Numbered from the stretch's first letter, positions 1 through 8,647 are shown. The stretch: DNA of 15,552 nt from Chytridium lagenaria (GCA_025449115.1 JAHLKC010000311.1:1-15552), one strand, 5' to 3'. The notes: generated from the sequence alone by a model not told the origin. Translations and numbers: made by a program.

Positions 1-540
1 CGAAGTTTGAGGCTAATGAGACTGAATCTCAACAGCTCAATGGAAAGGAGAAAAAGCTTGATTTGTTGCGAAGGGATATTCGCAGAAAGAAGGCGTAGAC
101 TACTTGGAGACTTACGCGCCAGTGATGAAAGGGGCGACCTTTTGGACAGCACCCGCAGTGGCAGCTCACGAGGGGATGGTCTTACGCCAATACGACGTCA
201 AGACGGCGTTTCTCAACGGCAATCTCAAGGAGGAGATATACATCGAGCAACCAGAGGGTTTTGTGATTGTTGGGAAGCATGTGCGTATCAAGCAAGAGGC
301 CTATATCATCTCTATGATGTAGAAGCTACGAGTGCCAGAAGGACATCTCAAGAAGCTTCCGCTAAGGCCAGGAACGCGTCTCAGACGCGTTGAAGACAAC
401 GAGACTCCATTGGAAGAAGTGGAGGACTAGCCTATCGAACTGTGGTCGGTTCATTGATGTACGCGATGGTTAATTCGCGTCCCGACGTGGCATTTGCAGT
501 TGGAATGCCGGCGCGCTACCAGGCGCGTCCTGGACACGAG
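1..540 (+). pseudogene. Element A, 5' part: broken copia reverse transcriptase fragment
   Basis: This is the left part of an older family-1 copia element (A) that was split by insertion of element B. From about position 40 it closely follows the RT region of B (B 4068-4878). It keeps the first RT catalytic block, with its aspartate in [10 protein letters not shown] (about 197-226), and the stretch leading into RNase H (about 320-540). Relative to B it lacks about 314 bp between positions 277 and 281, which removes the YVDD active site, so it cannot encode a working RT. Frameshifts and stops break every frame. Positions 1-35 do not match B clearly and may be diverged or lie across another junction. 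It ends at 540, directly against the TG of B's 5' LTR. The rest of A resumes at about 5991. Confidence 0.85.
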
Positions 541-1041
541 TGTTGGGTTTCGCTCACTTGACTCACAAGGACGCGTCAGGATCACTCGCACCATTAGTCC
601 GCGGCGTGGGCGCAACACTAGAGTGCTCTGGAATTTACGCGTGTTAGAGTTGAGCGCGAACGCGCCCACTGGACTTCTCATTTACATTCTGGACTCATTT
701 GAATTTCACTTTGATTTACCTTCCTTGATTGGTTTATTTTCTTTATGCCACTTTAATTATAACTCTACCTGTTTGTGATTGGATATTCCCTTCTAGCCTT
801 TATTCCCTTTGTTCCCGTCAAGGCTCTCTGATTTGTTTATCTTTGTAGTGGAGAGTTTAACGCGTGAGTGTACGCGTCTCCGATAGGTTTACCTTTGTGT
901 TGTCTTTCCTCTTTACTTGTTCGTTTTGTTTCAGTATTTAAAGACTCGTGTGTTGAGTCGAAATAAATCAAGAACGTTGTTCGAGCAAAAGTGCGTTTAA
1001 CTTTGTTTTAATTGAGCCCCGTGAACAACAAGTATTCAACA
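541..1041 (+). repeat. 5' LTR of element B (family 1)
   Basis: The 501-bp LTR starts TGTTGGGTTTCGC and ends AAGTATTCAACA, giving 5-bp terminal inverted repeats (TGTTG/CAACA). It matches 5490-5990 almost base for base, 6602-7112 with more differences, and 9256-9588 over its 3' two thirds. A TATA-like TATTTAAAG lies at 935-943. It is followed by a small hairpin (GACTC 943-947 with GAGTC 955-959) and an AATAAA poly(A) signal at 962-967, the usual U3/R arrangement. Four ACGCGT hexamers fall at 571, 637, 860 and 872. Confidence 0.95.
935..967 (+). promoter_or_regulatory. Putative LTR core promoter, R hairpin and poly(A) signal
   Basis: TATTTAAAG (935-943) is a TATA-like box, GACTC/GAGTC (943-959) forms a 5-bp hairpin, and AATAAA (962-967) is a poly(A) signal. 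The same order recurs in the LTR copies at 5490 and 6602. The assignment rests on motif and position only. Confidence 0.5.
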
Positions 1042-1056
1042 GTGGTAGCACTTCTC
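1042..1056 (+). other. Primer-binding site of element B
   Basis: TGGTAGCACTTCTC begins one base after the LTR. A TGG immediately inside the 5' LTR pairs with the CCA end of a primer tRNA; the implied tRNA 3' end is GAAGTGCTACCA. Copia elements often use initiator Met tRNA or a half-tRNA, but the host tRNA cannot be identified here. The family-2 element has the same GTGGTAGCACTTC at 9071-9083. Confidence 0.7.
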
Positions 1057-1063
1057 TGACGAC

Positions 1064-1904
1064 ATGGGAAAGAAAGACGACTCAGATGACGAGCGCAGCA
1101 AGCCAGTCAAGTTCGACGGGCAAGACTTTCACATCTGGAAACGTCGGATGACCACTTACCTCAAAGACAAGGGTCTTTGGGCGATCACTGAGATAGGATT
1201 TACGCCGTACGTTAACGAGAACGCTCCAACCAAAGAAGAGAAGGATCTGCGGATCAAGGAGCAGTCGGCTAACGATCGTGCTAAGAACCGGATAGAGTCT
1301 CGAGTGACTGATTCGGTCTTACACTTGATTGGCGAGGACTTCACGGCCAAGGAAGCGTGGGAGTGCCTCGTGTCATCATTTGAGCGTAAATCCCAACCCA
1401 ACCGCAACGCTCTCACACGCAAGCTCACGCGTCTCAGAATGAAGGAGGACGCGTCTTTTACGCGTATTCGTTGCAGAACTTTCGAACAATGGTCAACCAA
1501 CTCAAGGGCAGCCGGCGAGGCTGTCTCCAACGAGCAACACATTGCTCACCTGCTCAACCAAACTCCCGGAAGCTTACGACGTCGCGTTGCCAACATTGAA
1601 ACGGACGACAAAGCGGTCAAGGACTACAACCTGGTCGTTGCCAGGCTTCTCGACTGTGAAGAGAAGATCAAGGACCGCGTGGAGGCATCGGAGGAAGCGG
1701 AGGCCTTCTTCACGACAAGAGCGCGTAAGGGGAAGAAACCAGCAGGAAAGGACGCGTCGAAAGGTGGAGATAAAAGGTCAGTGACTTGTTTTAAGTGCAA
1801 GGAAGATAGACACTATGCCGAACAAGTGTCGCTCTGGGAAGAAGAAGGACTCGGGGGAGTCGAGTGATGATACCTCAGAGAACGAGAGAGATGGTGGTTG
1901 GTAG
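1064..1904 (+). pseudogene. gag: Copia gag (capsid/nucleocapsid), frameshifted
   Basis: Gag forms the virus-like particle that packages the element RNA. The ATG at 1064 lies 22 bases after the LTR. The N-terminus has the copia Gag pattern, with KPVKFDG then a WKRRMTTYL-type segment (residues 14-33), followed by a UBN2/retrotran_gag_2-like helical region to about residue 200. A basic stretch leads into a CCHC zinc knuckle starting CFKCKEDRHYAEQ (about 1792-1826). Its last cysteine is out of frame: it lies at 1827-1829 in frame 3, so a one-base change has occurred there. That frame stops at TAG 1902-1904. Between about 1468 and 1507 a pair of compensating shifts garbles roughly a dozen residues while the flanks stay in one frame. 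It is very unlikely to yield functional Gag as it stands. Confidence 0.88.
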
Positions 1905-2461
1905 GAACCGTCATCGTGGGAAGTGGTGGAAGAAGCGCGCCTTCGGACCAAGAAGAAGTCTGCAAACACGGCGCGTGCAAAGTCCAATTGCCCTTTTATG
2001 GCTATTGTGCGTTCAGGTTGACGCGGAGGCTGGGGAAGCCTTGTCGGTTAAGCTGGAGAAGCGGGATAACCGATGGATTCTGGACTCTGGAGCCACTCAC
2101 CATATGACCTTCTCGAAGGAAGGATTGCGGGGTTACCGCGCCGCGAGCAGCCGCGTAAAAACTGCAGAGCACGGCGATAGGAATACGCGTGGAGGGAGTA
2201 GGAGATTTAACCCTCAGCATCAAGGTCGGGAAGGCCACGCAAACGATCACGCTCAAGAACGTACTCTATGTGCCGGAGCTCACGCGTAATCTCATCTCTC
2301 TGGGTGCAGCAGCGTCGCGTGGCGTTGTTTTGGAGTCATCCAGCGGCAAGTATCGCCTCAGACACGTCGGATCGAACGACGTGACGGCAGAGTTCAAGGT
2401 TGAGGACAACCTATTCTATCTGGTGCAGCCAGACACCGCAGCAAACACCACATGGGTGTGA
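1905..2461 (+). pseudogene. Copia aspartic protease region
   Basis: This is the retropepsin-like protease that cleaves the Gag-Pol polyprotein. The catalytic DSGAT motif is at 2083-2097, preceded by a WIL hydrophobic strand and followed by HHM, as is typical of copia elements (D-S-G-A-x-x-H). The second half lies in another frame (about 2180-2461) and has the conserved NVLYVPELTRNLISLG stretch (about 2256-2303). One frameshift near 2165 separates the two halves. The second half ends at a TGA (2459-2461), with a shift into the integrase frame just before it. The 1905-2040 joiner from gag is poorly conserved and its frame is uncertain. Confidence 0.85.
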
Positions 2462-3860
2462 AAAGCCAGTCGCTCAACAGCGCGCAGATTTGGCATCGAC
2501 GGATGGGTCACATCTCGATGAAGGCGGTGAAGAAGCTTGAAAAATCGGCAACAGGGTGTACAATCACGTTGTATAACGACGACGACGACGTGCTGTGCAA
2601 GGGATGCATTGAGGGGAAGCTTACGCGCTCCTCTCACCCGGAGAGAGTTGAGAAGGACTACAAAGTCTTGGAACGTGTTCACGTGGATTTGGCGGGACCC
2701 ATGAAGCGGAAGAGCTTGGGAGGGTCGCGTTACTTCATGGTGGTTGTGGACGCGTCAACGGGTTACTGCAACACGTACATGCTCAAGGAAAAGAAGCAAG
2801 CGGTTCAGTACATCAAGCAGTACAAGAGAGAGGCCGAGGCACTCACAGGTCGACGGATTGACGCGTTGAGATACTCGGAAAGGAAACCCTGAGGAGATGG
2901 AACGACTTCGAGAAAAACCGCATCTCCTGGAGATTGTTGCAGATAACGGTGGGGAATTTAAGAACAAGCAGCTTGAGGCATGGTGCCTGGAGGAAGGCAT
3001 CAAGCTCACGTTCACCATGCCCTCACACCCCAGCAGAACGGTGTCGCGGAAAGAATGAATCGGTCGCTCATTGAGAAGGCAAATGCATGCTTAGCGACGC
3101 GAGTCTTGACGACAAATTCTGGGGAGAGGCCGTTACGTGTGCCACGTACTTGTACAATCGATCTCCTCGTAAGGATGGGATTTCACCTCTGGAAGGCTTC
3201 ACGGGAAGGAAGCCTAACCTGAAACGCGTTCGAATCTTCGGTTGCGCATGTTACGCGCACGTCCCAAAGGAACGACGAAAGAAGATGGAGAAGAACGCGC
3301 GCAAATGCATTTTCTTGGGATATGAGGCAATGGGATATCGTCTTTATGACCCAGTCACGAAGAAAGTAGTGCGCAGCAAGACTGTTGTGTTTGACGAGTT
3401 GAACACTGGAGTGTGGGAAGGACACGACGCAGACGTGTCCACCTGGAAGGTACACAGGAAGCTGCTGGACAAGGTGGGAAGCGATTCAGGGAGTTGGGGG
3501 AGCGATGAAGACTCCGAGGATTCCGAAGATGAGTCATTGAGCTCTGAGGATGATGGAGATAACGCGTCACAGGTCAGTGAAGACAGCGAAGCGTTGGAGG
3601 ATGATGTCGAGGATGCTCAGGAAGAGAACGACGCGTCAGAAGAGTTCGAAGACGCGCCAACCTCGCCAAGAAGGACTCCTCAACGCGCTACACGCAGCAT
3701 TTCACGTCTCCCAGTACCAGCAACACCACCAGCAGAGGAAGGCACTCGTCGTTATTCCCTGAGAGAGAGGAGGCCAACAAACGCAGAATGGTTTAAGGCT
3801 CAAGCGCCAGGAAATCGCGCCCTGCTCCACGTAAGCCTGCAGCACACACCGTTACCGTGA
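2452..3860 (+). pseudogene. Copia integrase with acidic C-terminal linker, frameshifted
   Basis: Integrase inserts the cDNA into host DNA. The GAG-pre-integrase zinc region (about 2491-2640) shows the HHCC pattern: a WHRRMGHIS histidine pair and CKGC cysteines. The rve core has the first catalytic Asp in VHVDLAGP (about 2680-2700), the second in DNGGEF (2942-2959) and the Glu in NGVAER (Glu at 3049-3051), so the DDE triad is recognisable. Three frame changes (about 2880, 3020 and 3090) interrupt it. From 3087 one frame runs to 3860. It covers the integrase C-terminal part (FGCACYAHVP, KCIFLGY), then an Asp/Glu/Ser-rich linker (about 3480-3660) and a Ser/Pro/Arg-rich segment (YSLRERRPTNAEW) before the RT. 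An acidic linker here is common in copia Pol. Confidence 0.9.
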
Positions 3861-4640
3861 TAAGTGACGAGGACGTGACAGATCCAGCAACCGTTGAGGA
3901 CGCGTTGGGACGTGTCGATTCAGAAGAATGGTTGAAGGCGCTCCAGGAGGAGTACCAGTCGTTGCTGGAGCATCAGACGTGGCGTCTGGTGCCTCGACCA
4001 AAGGGCAAGCACATCATCAAGAGTGGATGGGTTCTCCGTTACAAGCGAAAGGAAAACGGCTCCGTGGAAAGAAGAAAAGCTCGATTCGTTGCGAAGGGAT
4101 ATTCGCAGAAAGAAGGCGTGGACTACTTGGAGACTTACGCGCCAGTGATGAAAGGGGCGACCTTTCGGACAGCACTCGCGTGGCAGCTCACGAGGGGATG
4201 GTGTTACGCCAATACGACGTCAAGACGGCGTTTCTCAACGGCAATCTCAAGGAGGAGATATACATCGAGCAACCAGAAGGTTTTGTGATTGTGGGAAGGA
4301 AGACTGGGTTTGTCTTCTCTTGAAGACCTTGTATGGTTTGAAGCAATCACCTCTTGGATGGAACGAGGTTTTGGATGAGTTTCTCATCTCGATAGGCTTC
4401 ACACGTTCGCTCTCGGATCCCTGTCTTTACTACCGACGCAACGGCGAGAGGTTATCGTTATAGTTGTCTATGTTGACGACCTAGTGCACGCGTGTCCTGA
4501 TCAGGAAGAGGCAGACGCGTTTCAAGACGACTCAAGCGTCGGTTTACGGTCACAAGCCAGGGGGAGCCAAGATACGCGGTTGGAACCCAAGTTCGCTACA
4601 ATCAACACGAGAGGTGTGCGTATCAAGCAGGAGGCCTAAT
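3857..4640 (+). pseudogene. Copia reverse transcriptase (RVT_2), frameshifted
   Basis: This domain copies element RNA into cDNA. Its start follows the integrase linker in another frame. It shows the RVT_2 opening ([29 protein letters not shown]), the [11 protein letters not shown] block and the first catalytic Asp in [12 protein letters not shown]. The [11 protein letters not shown] block follows, then the active-site YVDD at 4469-4480. Frames change near 4180, 4300 and 4440. After YVDD the reading is poor to about 4640. Family organisation and motifs leave little doubt about identity, but no continuous RT can be read. Compare element A, where the YVDD stretch is deleted. Confidence 0.9.
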
Positions 4641-4647
4641 CATCTCG

Positions 4648-5419
4648 ATGATGAAGAAGCTACGAGTGCCAGAAGGACATCTCAAGAAACTTCCGCTAAG
4701 GCCAGGAACGCGTCTCAGACGCGTTGAAGACAACGAGACTCCATTGGAAGAAGTGGAGGGACTAGCCTATCGAACTGTGGTCGGTTCATTGATGTACGCG
4801 ATGGTTAATTCGCGTCCCGACGTGGCATTTGCAGTTGGAATGCTGGCGCGCTACCAGGCGCGTCCTGGACATGAGCACTGGGAGTGTGCTCGTGATTTAG
4901 TCGGGTATTACAGTTGACGCGTAGTTGGGATAAGCTATTCGCGTCAAGGGAACAAGTTGAAGCTTGAAGGATTCAGCGACGCGGATCTTGGGAACGATCC
5001 GGACGAGAAGAAGTCAATCAGTGGATTCGTCATCATGCTGAATGGAGGAGCTGTGATGTGGGGTGCGCGTAAACAAGCTCAGTAGCTGTTTCCAGCGCAG
5101 AGCCGAGTACGTCGCGTTGAGTGAGGCATCGTCGGAGCTCATCTGGTTGAAGCAGCTTCTGGAGGAGATAGGATACTCCTTTGACGATCCACCAACGCTT
5201 TGGTGTGATAACACGGCAGCAGAGGCCATTGCAAAGAACCCCATCATCAGCTCGAGGACGCGACACGTGGATCTTCGATTCCACGCGGTTAGAGATCGCG
5301 TTGCCAAGCGTTTGCTTCAGGTGGAGCACATTGGAACCAAGGAACAGCCTGCAGACATGCTCACGAAGGGGCTGGCGCGTAGGACCTGGAGAGGTGTCGT
5401 GAACGCGTGGGGATGGTAG
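4648..5419 (+). pseudogene. Copia RNase H and connection region, frameshifted
   Basis: RNase H removes the RNA strand during cDNA synthesis. The connection region carries YRTVVGSLMYAMVNSRPDVA (about 4770-4830), the conserved copia stretch. The RNase H core follows: a catalytic Asp in FSDADLGNDP (about 4972-5003), Glu in AEYVALSEA (about 5103-5129), Asp in WCDNTAAEA (about 5200-5226), and the terminal TRHVDLRFH and KEQPADMLTKGL blocks. A stop at 4915-4917 and shifts near 4970 and 5085 break it. The C-terminal end (5380-5419) differs in frame from element A's copy, which reads on about 15 residues further. The polypurine tract follows. Confidence 0.9.
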
Positions 5420-5473
5420 TCGTTGATGATATGCTTCAAAGATGGGGGAGCCAGAGAAGTCGTGAGTAAAGTT

Positions 5474-5489
5474 CACGAAAGGGGGAGAA
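5474..5489 (+). other. Polypurine tract of element B
   Basis: CACGAAAGGGGGAGAA abuts the TG of the 3' LTR at 5490. This purine run primes plus-strand cDNA synthesis. An equivalent run precedes the LTR at 6602. Confidence 0.8.
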
Positions 5490-5990
5490 TGTTGGGTTTC
5501 GCTCACTTGACTCACAAGGACGCGTCAGGATCACTCGCACCATTAGTCCGCGGCGTGGGCGCAACACTAGAGTGCTCTGGAATTTACGTGTCGTTAGAGT
5601 TGAGCGCGAACGCGCCCACTGGACTTCTCATTTACATTCTGGACTCGTTTGAATTTCCATTTTGATTTACCTTCCTTGATTGGTTTATTTTCTTTATGCC
5701 ACTTTAATTATAACTCTACCTGTTTGTGATTGGATATTCCCTTCTAGCCTTTATTCCCTTTGTTCCCGTCAAGGCTCTCTGATTTGTTTATCTTTGTAGT
5801 GGAGAGTTTAACACGTGAGTGTACGCGTCTCCGATAGGTTTACCTTTGTGTTGTCTTTCCTCTTTACTTGTTCGTTTTGTTTAGTATTTAAAGACTCGTG
5901 TGTTGAGTCGAAATAAATTAAGAACGTTGTTCGAGTAAAAGTGCGTTTAACTTTGTTTTAATTGAGCCCCGTGAACAACAAGTATTCCAA
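5490..5990 (+). repeat. 3' LTR of element B (family 1)
   Basis: It is nearly identical to 541-1041. The clear substitutions are transitions (for example ACGCGT to ACGTGT near 5587, and CG to CA near 5813), with a few 1-bp indels. Its end reads AGTATTCCAAC instead of AGTATTCAACA. It joins element A's RNase H sequence (TGGAGTGTGCTC) within a few bases, so the last bases and the right target duplication are eroded. Confidence 0.93.
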
Positions 5991-6577
5991 CGGATGGAGT
6001 GTGCTCTGATTAGTCTTTACAGTGACGCGTAGCTTGGGCATAAGCTATTCGCGTCAAGGAACAAGTTGAGCTTGAAGGATTCAGCGACGCGGATCTTGGG
6101 AACGATCCGGACGAGAAGAAGTCAATCAGTGGATTCGTCATCATGCTGAATGGAGGAGCTGTTATGTGGGGTGCGCGTTAACAGGCGTCAGTAGCTGTTT
6201 CAAGCGCAGAGGCCGAATACGTCGCGTTGAGTGAGGCATCGTCGGAGCTCATCTGGTTGAAGCAGCTTCTGCAGGAGATAGGATACTCCTTTGACAAGCC
6301 ACCAACGGTTTGGTGTGATAACACGGCAGCAGAGGCCATTGCAAAGAACCCCATCACTAGCTCGAGGACGCGACACGTGGATCTTCGGTTCCACGCGGTT
6401 AGAGATCGCGTTGCCAAGCGTTTGCTTCAGGTGGAGCACATTGGAACCAAGGAACAGCCTGCAGACATGCTTACAAAAGGGCTGGCGCGTCGGGACCTGG
6501 AGAGGTGTCGTGAACGCGTTGGGATGGTAGCCGTTGATGATGATGCTTCAGAGATGGGGGAGCCAGAGAAGTTGTGA
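5991..6577 (+). pseudogene. Element A, 3' part: copia RNase H with one stop
   Basis: This continues element A after the inserted B. It matches B from about 4880 onward: the RNase H FSDADLGNDP, AEAEYVALSEA, WCDNTAAEA and EQPADMLTKGL blocks are all present. From about 6065 to 6577 one frame runs through, interrupted only by TAA at 6179-6181, where B has AAA (Lys). The C-terminus reads past the position where B's copy stops, ending in an acidic tail and TGA at 6575-6577. Over this stretch the older copy is therefore less broken than the younger B. The first 60 bases are degraded around the B junction. Confidence 0.88.
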
Positions 6578-6586
6578 GTAAAGTTC

Positions 6587-6601
6587 ACGAAAGGGGGAGA
6601 A
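6587..6601 (+). other. Polypurine tract of element A
   Basis: ACGAAAGGGGGAGAA lies immediately upstream of the TGTTGGG LTR start at 6602, as in element B. Confidence 0.78.
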
Positions 6602-7112
6602 TGTTGGGTTTCGCTCTCTTGACTCACGAGGACGCGTCAGGATCACTCGCACCATTAGTCCGCAGCGTCGGGCGCCCGAAAACACTATGATGCTCTGGAA
6701 TTTACGCGTCGTTAGAGTTGAGCGCGAACGCGCCCAATGGACTTCTCATTTACATTCTGGACTCGTTCTAAATTTCCCACTTTGATTTACCTTCCTTGAT
6801 TGGTTTATTTTCTTTATGCCAGTTTAATTATAATTCTACCCGTTTGTGATTGGACATTCCCTTCTAGCCTTTATTCCCTTTGTTCCCGTCAAGGCTCTCT
6901 GATTTGTTTATCTTTGTAATGGAGAGTTTGACGCGTTAGTGTACGCGTATCCGATAGGTTTATCCTTGTGTTGTCTTTCCTCTTTACTTGTTCGTTTTGT
7001 TTCAGTATTTAAAGACTTGTGTGTTGAGTCGAAATAAATTAAGAACGTTGTTCGAGCAAAAGTGCGTTTAACTTTGTTTTAAATGAGCCTCGTGAACAAC
7101 AAGTATTCAACA
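6602..7112 (+). repeat. 3' LTR of element A (family 1)
   Basis: It begins TGTTGGGTTTCGCTC and ends AAGTATTCAACA. It is clearly homologous to the LTRs of B along its whole length but more diverged, including a short insertion near 6673-6680. ACGCGT occurs at 6632, 6704, 6931 and 6943. Directly after it comes element C's RT sequence, so A inserted into C. The candidate target duplication on this side is GTCTC (7113-7117); its partner lies left of the window. Confidence 0.92.
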
Positions 7113-7706
7113 GTCTCTGCATGAAAAGTCTTTATGGTCTTGTGCAGGCACCGTTGTGTATCAATAACGACTTGAACACATTCCAAGTTGATCAAAGGAA
7201 TTTCACGAGGTCTGCGGCGGATCCATGTCTCTACTACAAGAGGAACGGGAAGGATCTCACCATGAAAGGCGTCTATGTTGACGACATCATTGAGGCATTG
7301 ACAAGCACGAAGGAATTGGATAGATCTGAGAAGAGATTCATGAGATGTTACCCTGAACGCGAGCTGCAGTTTTTGATACGTGTTGAGGTGGCAATGTCGC
7401 TATGATGGTGTGAAAGGGAAGATTGTGGTGTTCCAGCAGGGATACATCCAGAAAATGGGTCAAAAGCTGGAATTACCGAAAACCATTTTGCATTACACCC
7501 CAATGGACGCCCTGAAGAAACTGTTCAAGATGATAGATTGGCAGATATCGAAAACGAACAAGAAAGGTTAAGGATACCGCCAGTACACTGGATCCTTGAT
7601 GCACGCCAAGATTGGGACGCGACCAGATATCGCGTTTGCTCTGGTTAAGGCCGCAAGATTCCAAGAGAATCCTTACCCTGCGCATTGGAATGACCTCTAA
7701 CGCACT
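7113..7706 (+). pseudogene. Element C: copia RT fragment (family 2), 5' cut by element A
   Basis: This is RT of a second copia family. The reading starts within the conserved KSLYGL..AP block (about 7124-7153). It continues through a DPCLYYKRNG block and the active-site YVDD at 7274-7285, all in one frame from 7121 to about 7400. A shift near 7385 leads to IVVFQQGYIQKMGQKLE and then, after TAA 7569-7571, to the connection block (YRQYTGSLMHA, RPDIAFAL, PAHWNDL). That frame has another TAA at 7695-7697 and is then split at 7706 by the inverted solo LTR. The part upstream of SLYGL lies beyond the insertion of A and off the window. Confidence 0.88.
7702..7706. repeat. Target-site duplication GCACT, left copy
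   Basis: GCACT directly precedes the LTR edge TGTAGGGG at 7707 and is repeated at 8105-8109 after the other edge. Five bases is the usual copia duplication size. Confidence 0.88.
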
Positions 7707-8104
7707 TGTAGGGGTACGGGGCTCAATTGTAATTAAAATGAATGTATTATAAAGAGAATTAAACTATAAAATGATGATGGAGTCTCCAGAGGTGACAGGG
7801 AGGTAATTACTTCGTAACTTCCATATATTAATGCTAACTACTTTTCGCAGTGCATGTAGAGGGTGGGATTTACATCAGAACTCATGACCCGTAAATCCCT
7901 CCAATTACGTATCATAAACTAAACATGAAATAATAAAGTTTAGGGATTAACGCATCCTCAAATGGAATGAGGAGCTCAATAAAACTGATCAAATCAAAGC
8001 TTGAAATAACGCGTAAATAAATAAGGTTCGGCGAAAAATAACTTAGACAAAATAACAAATGTGGGTGATTGAAAAACAAAATAGAAAGATGAATAAACCC
8101 AACA
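7707..8104 (-). repeat. Inverted solo LTR (family-2-like) inside element C
   Basis: Read on the minus strand it begins TGTTGGGTTTATTC and ends CCCCTACA, with the TG...CA ends of an LTR. It shares blocks with the LTR at 8648-9069: TGTAGGGGT..ACGGGGCTC, GTCTCCAGAGGTGA and the CCATTTGAG..GCGTTAAT region. It is diverged and 398 rather than 422 bp. No internal element sequence accompanies it, so it is a solo LTR, normally formed by LTR-LTR recombination. Perfect GCACT duplications flank it, and the host reading frame rejoins when it is removed with one copy. Confidence 0.9.
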
Positions 8105-8109
8105 GCACT
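8105..8109. repeat. Target-site duplication GCACT, right copy
   Basis: This is the second copy of GCACT. It directly follows CCCAACA (8098-8104), the minus-strand LTR start. Confidence 0.88.
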
Positions 8110-8630
8110 GATGGATATCTTCAGCAAACTATGCAGCTGGGGATTCAGAATGTGAAAAGAGAGCAACTAAAATTGGTGGGATATGCGGATGCCAACATGG
8201 GGACGGATCCGGCGGACATGAAGTCAACAAGTAGATTTGTGACCACACTGAATGTGGGAGCTGTTCTGTGGGGAACTAAGAATTAGGCAACGACAGCTGA
8301 GATGACAGCTGAGGCAGAATACGTGTCTCTGAGTGAGGCGTCGTCCCATATGATTTGGCTTAGTCAACTTTTGGGGGAGCTGGGATATTCATTTAACGAC
8401 CCCCCAGTAATTTATGGCGACAACACAACGGCGAATGCGCTATCCAGCACGCCGATCATTCCATGTGGACAGAAGATTTCACGTTATCAGAGACAGAAGA
8501 TACGCATTGATTACCTTAGTACGAAGTAACAACCTGCAGATTTGTTTACAAAAGCATTGCCACGAACTCAGTTTGAAAATTACGCACTAAGTTTGGATGG
8601 TCAAAGTAGTTGTGTAAAACTGCACGTTTA
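8110..8630 (+). pseudogene. Element C: copia RNase H (family 2)
   Basis: This continues the frame interrupted at 7706. It reads through DGYLQQTMQLGIQ into the RNase H core: catalytic Asp in VGYADANMGTDP (about 8180-8210), Glu in AEAEYVSLSEA (about 8310-8340) and Asp in YGDNTTANA (about 8413-8440). The ADLFTKALPRTQFE terminal block lies at about 8536-8577. In-frame stops occur at 8284-8286 and 8527-8529. The sequence is clearly diverged from family 1 (compare AEAEYVALSEA and DNTAAEA) but collinear with it. It ends just before a short purine tract and C's 3' LTR. Confidence 0.88.
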
Positions 8631-8635
8631 GAAAG

Positions 8636-8647
8636 CTGTGGGGAAGA
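8636..8647 (+). other. Polypurine-like tract of element C
   Basis: CTGTGGGGAAGA precedes the TGCTGGG LTR start at 8648. It is purine-rich and correctly placed, but shorter than in family 1. Confidence 0.6.

Larger units (their letters stand above)
541..5990 (+). mobile_element. Element B: full-length, coding-defective Ty1/copia retrotransposon
   Basis: This is a complete LTR retrotransposon: 5' LTR (541-1041), primer-binding site, gag, protease, integrase, RT, RNase H, polypurine tract and 3' LTR (5490-5990). Integrase before RT is the Ty1/copia order. The LTRs begin TGTTG and end CAACA (the 3' copy is slightly altered at its end). They differ by about five substitutions and four or five small indels over 501 bp, implying recent insertion. 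Even so, the internal region needs about ten frame changes to be read through. It sits inside element A: A's sequence stops at 540 and resumes just after 5990 at the matching place. The expected target duplication (ACGAG, 536-540 on the left) is eroded on the right. Confidence 0.93.

Noticed and set aside
1156..1542. Minus-strand ORF of 128 codons opposite gag
   Set aside because: It is antisense to a clear Gag coding region and is a by-product of its composition. Other minus-strand ORFs at 2002-2256, 2416-2682, 3183-3455 and 5033-5515 are of the same kind.
4321..4323. Programmed stop or frameshift in the RT of B
   Set aside because: Many other shifts occur in the same element with no slippery site and pseudoknot context evident. 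Decay or assembly indels are simpler.
5991..7112. A separate short element bounded by LTRs at 5490 and 6602
   Set aside because: It lacks a primer-binding site and gag after the 5490 LTR, and its interior continues element A exactly where B interrupted it. Nesting explains it better.
8292..8315. 12-bp tandem duplication (GACAGCTGAG twice) in C's RNase H
   Set aside because: The encoded segment is the same length as the equivalent part of family 1, so nothing has been inserted; the repeat is a coincidence of codons.
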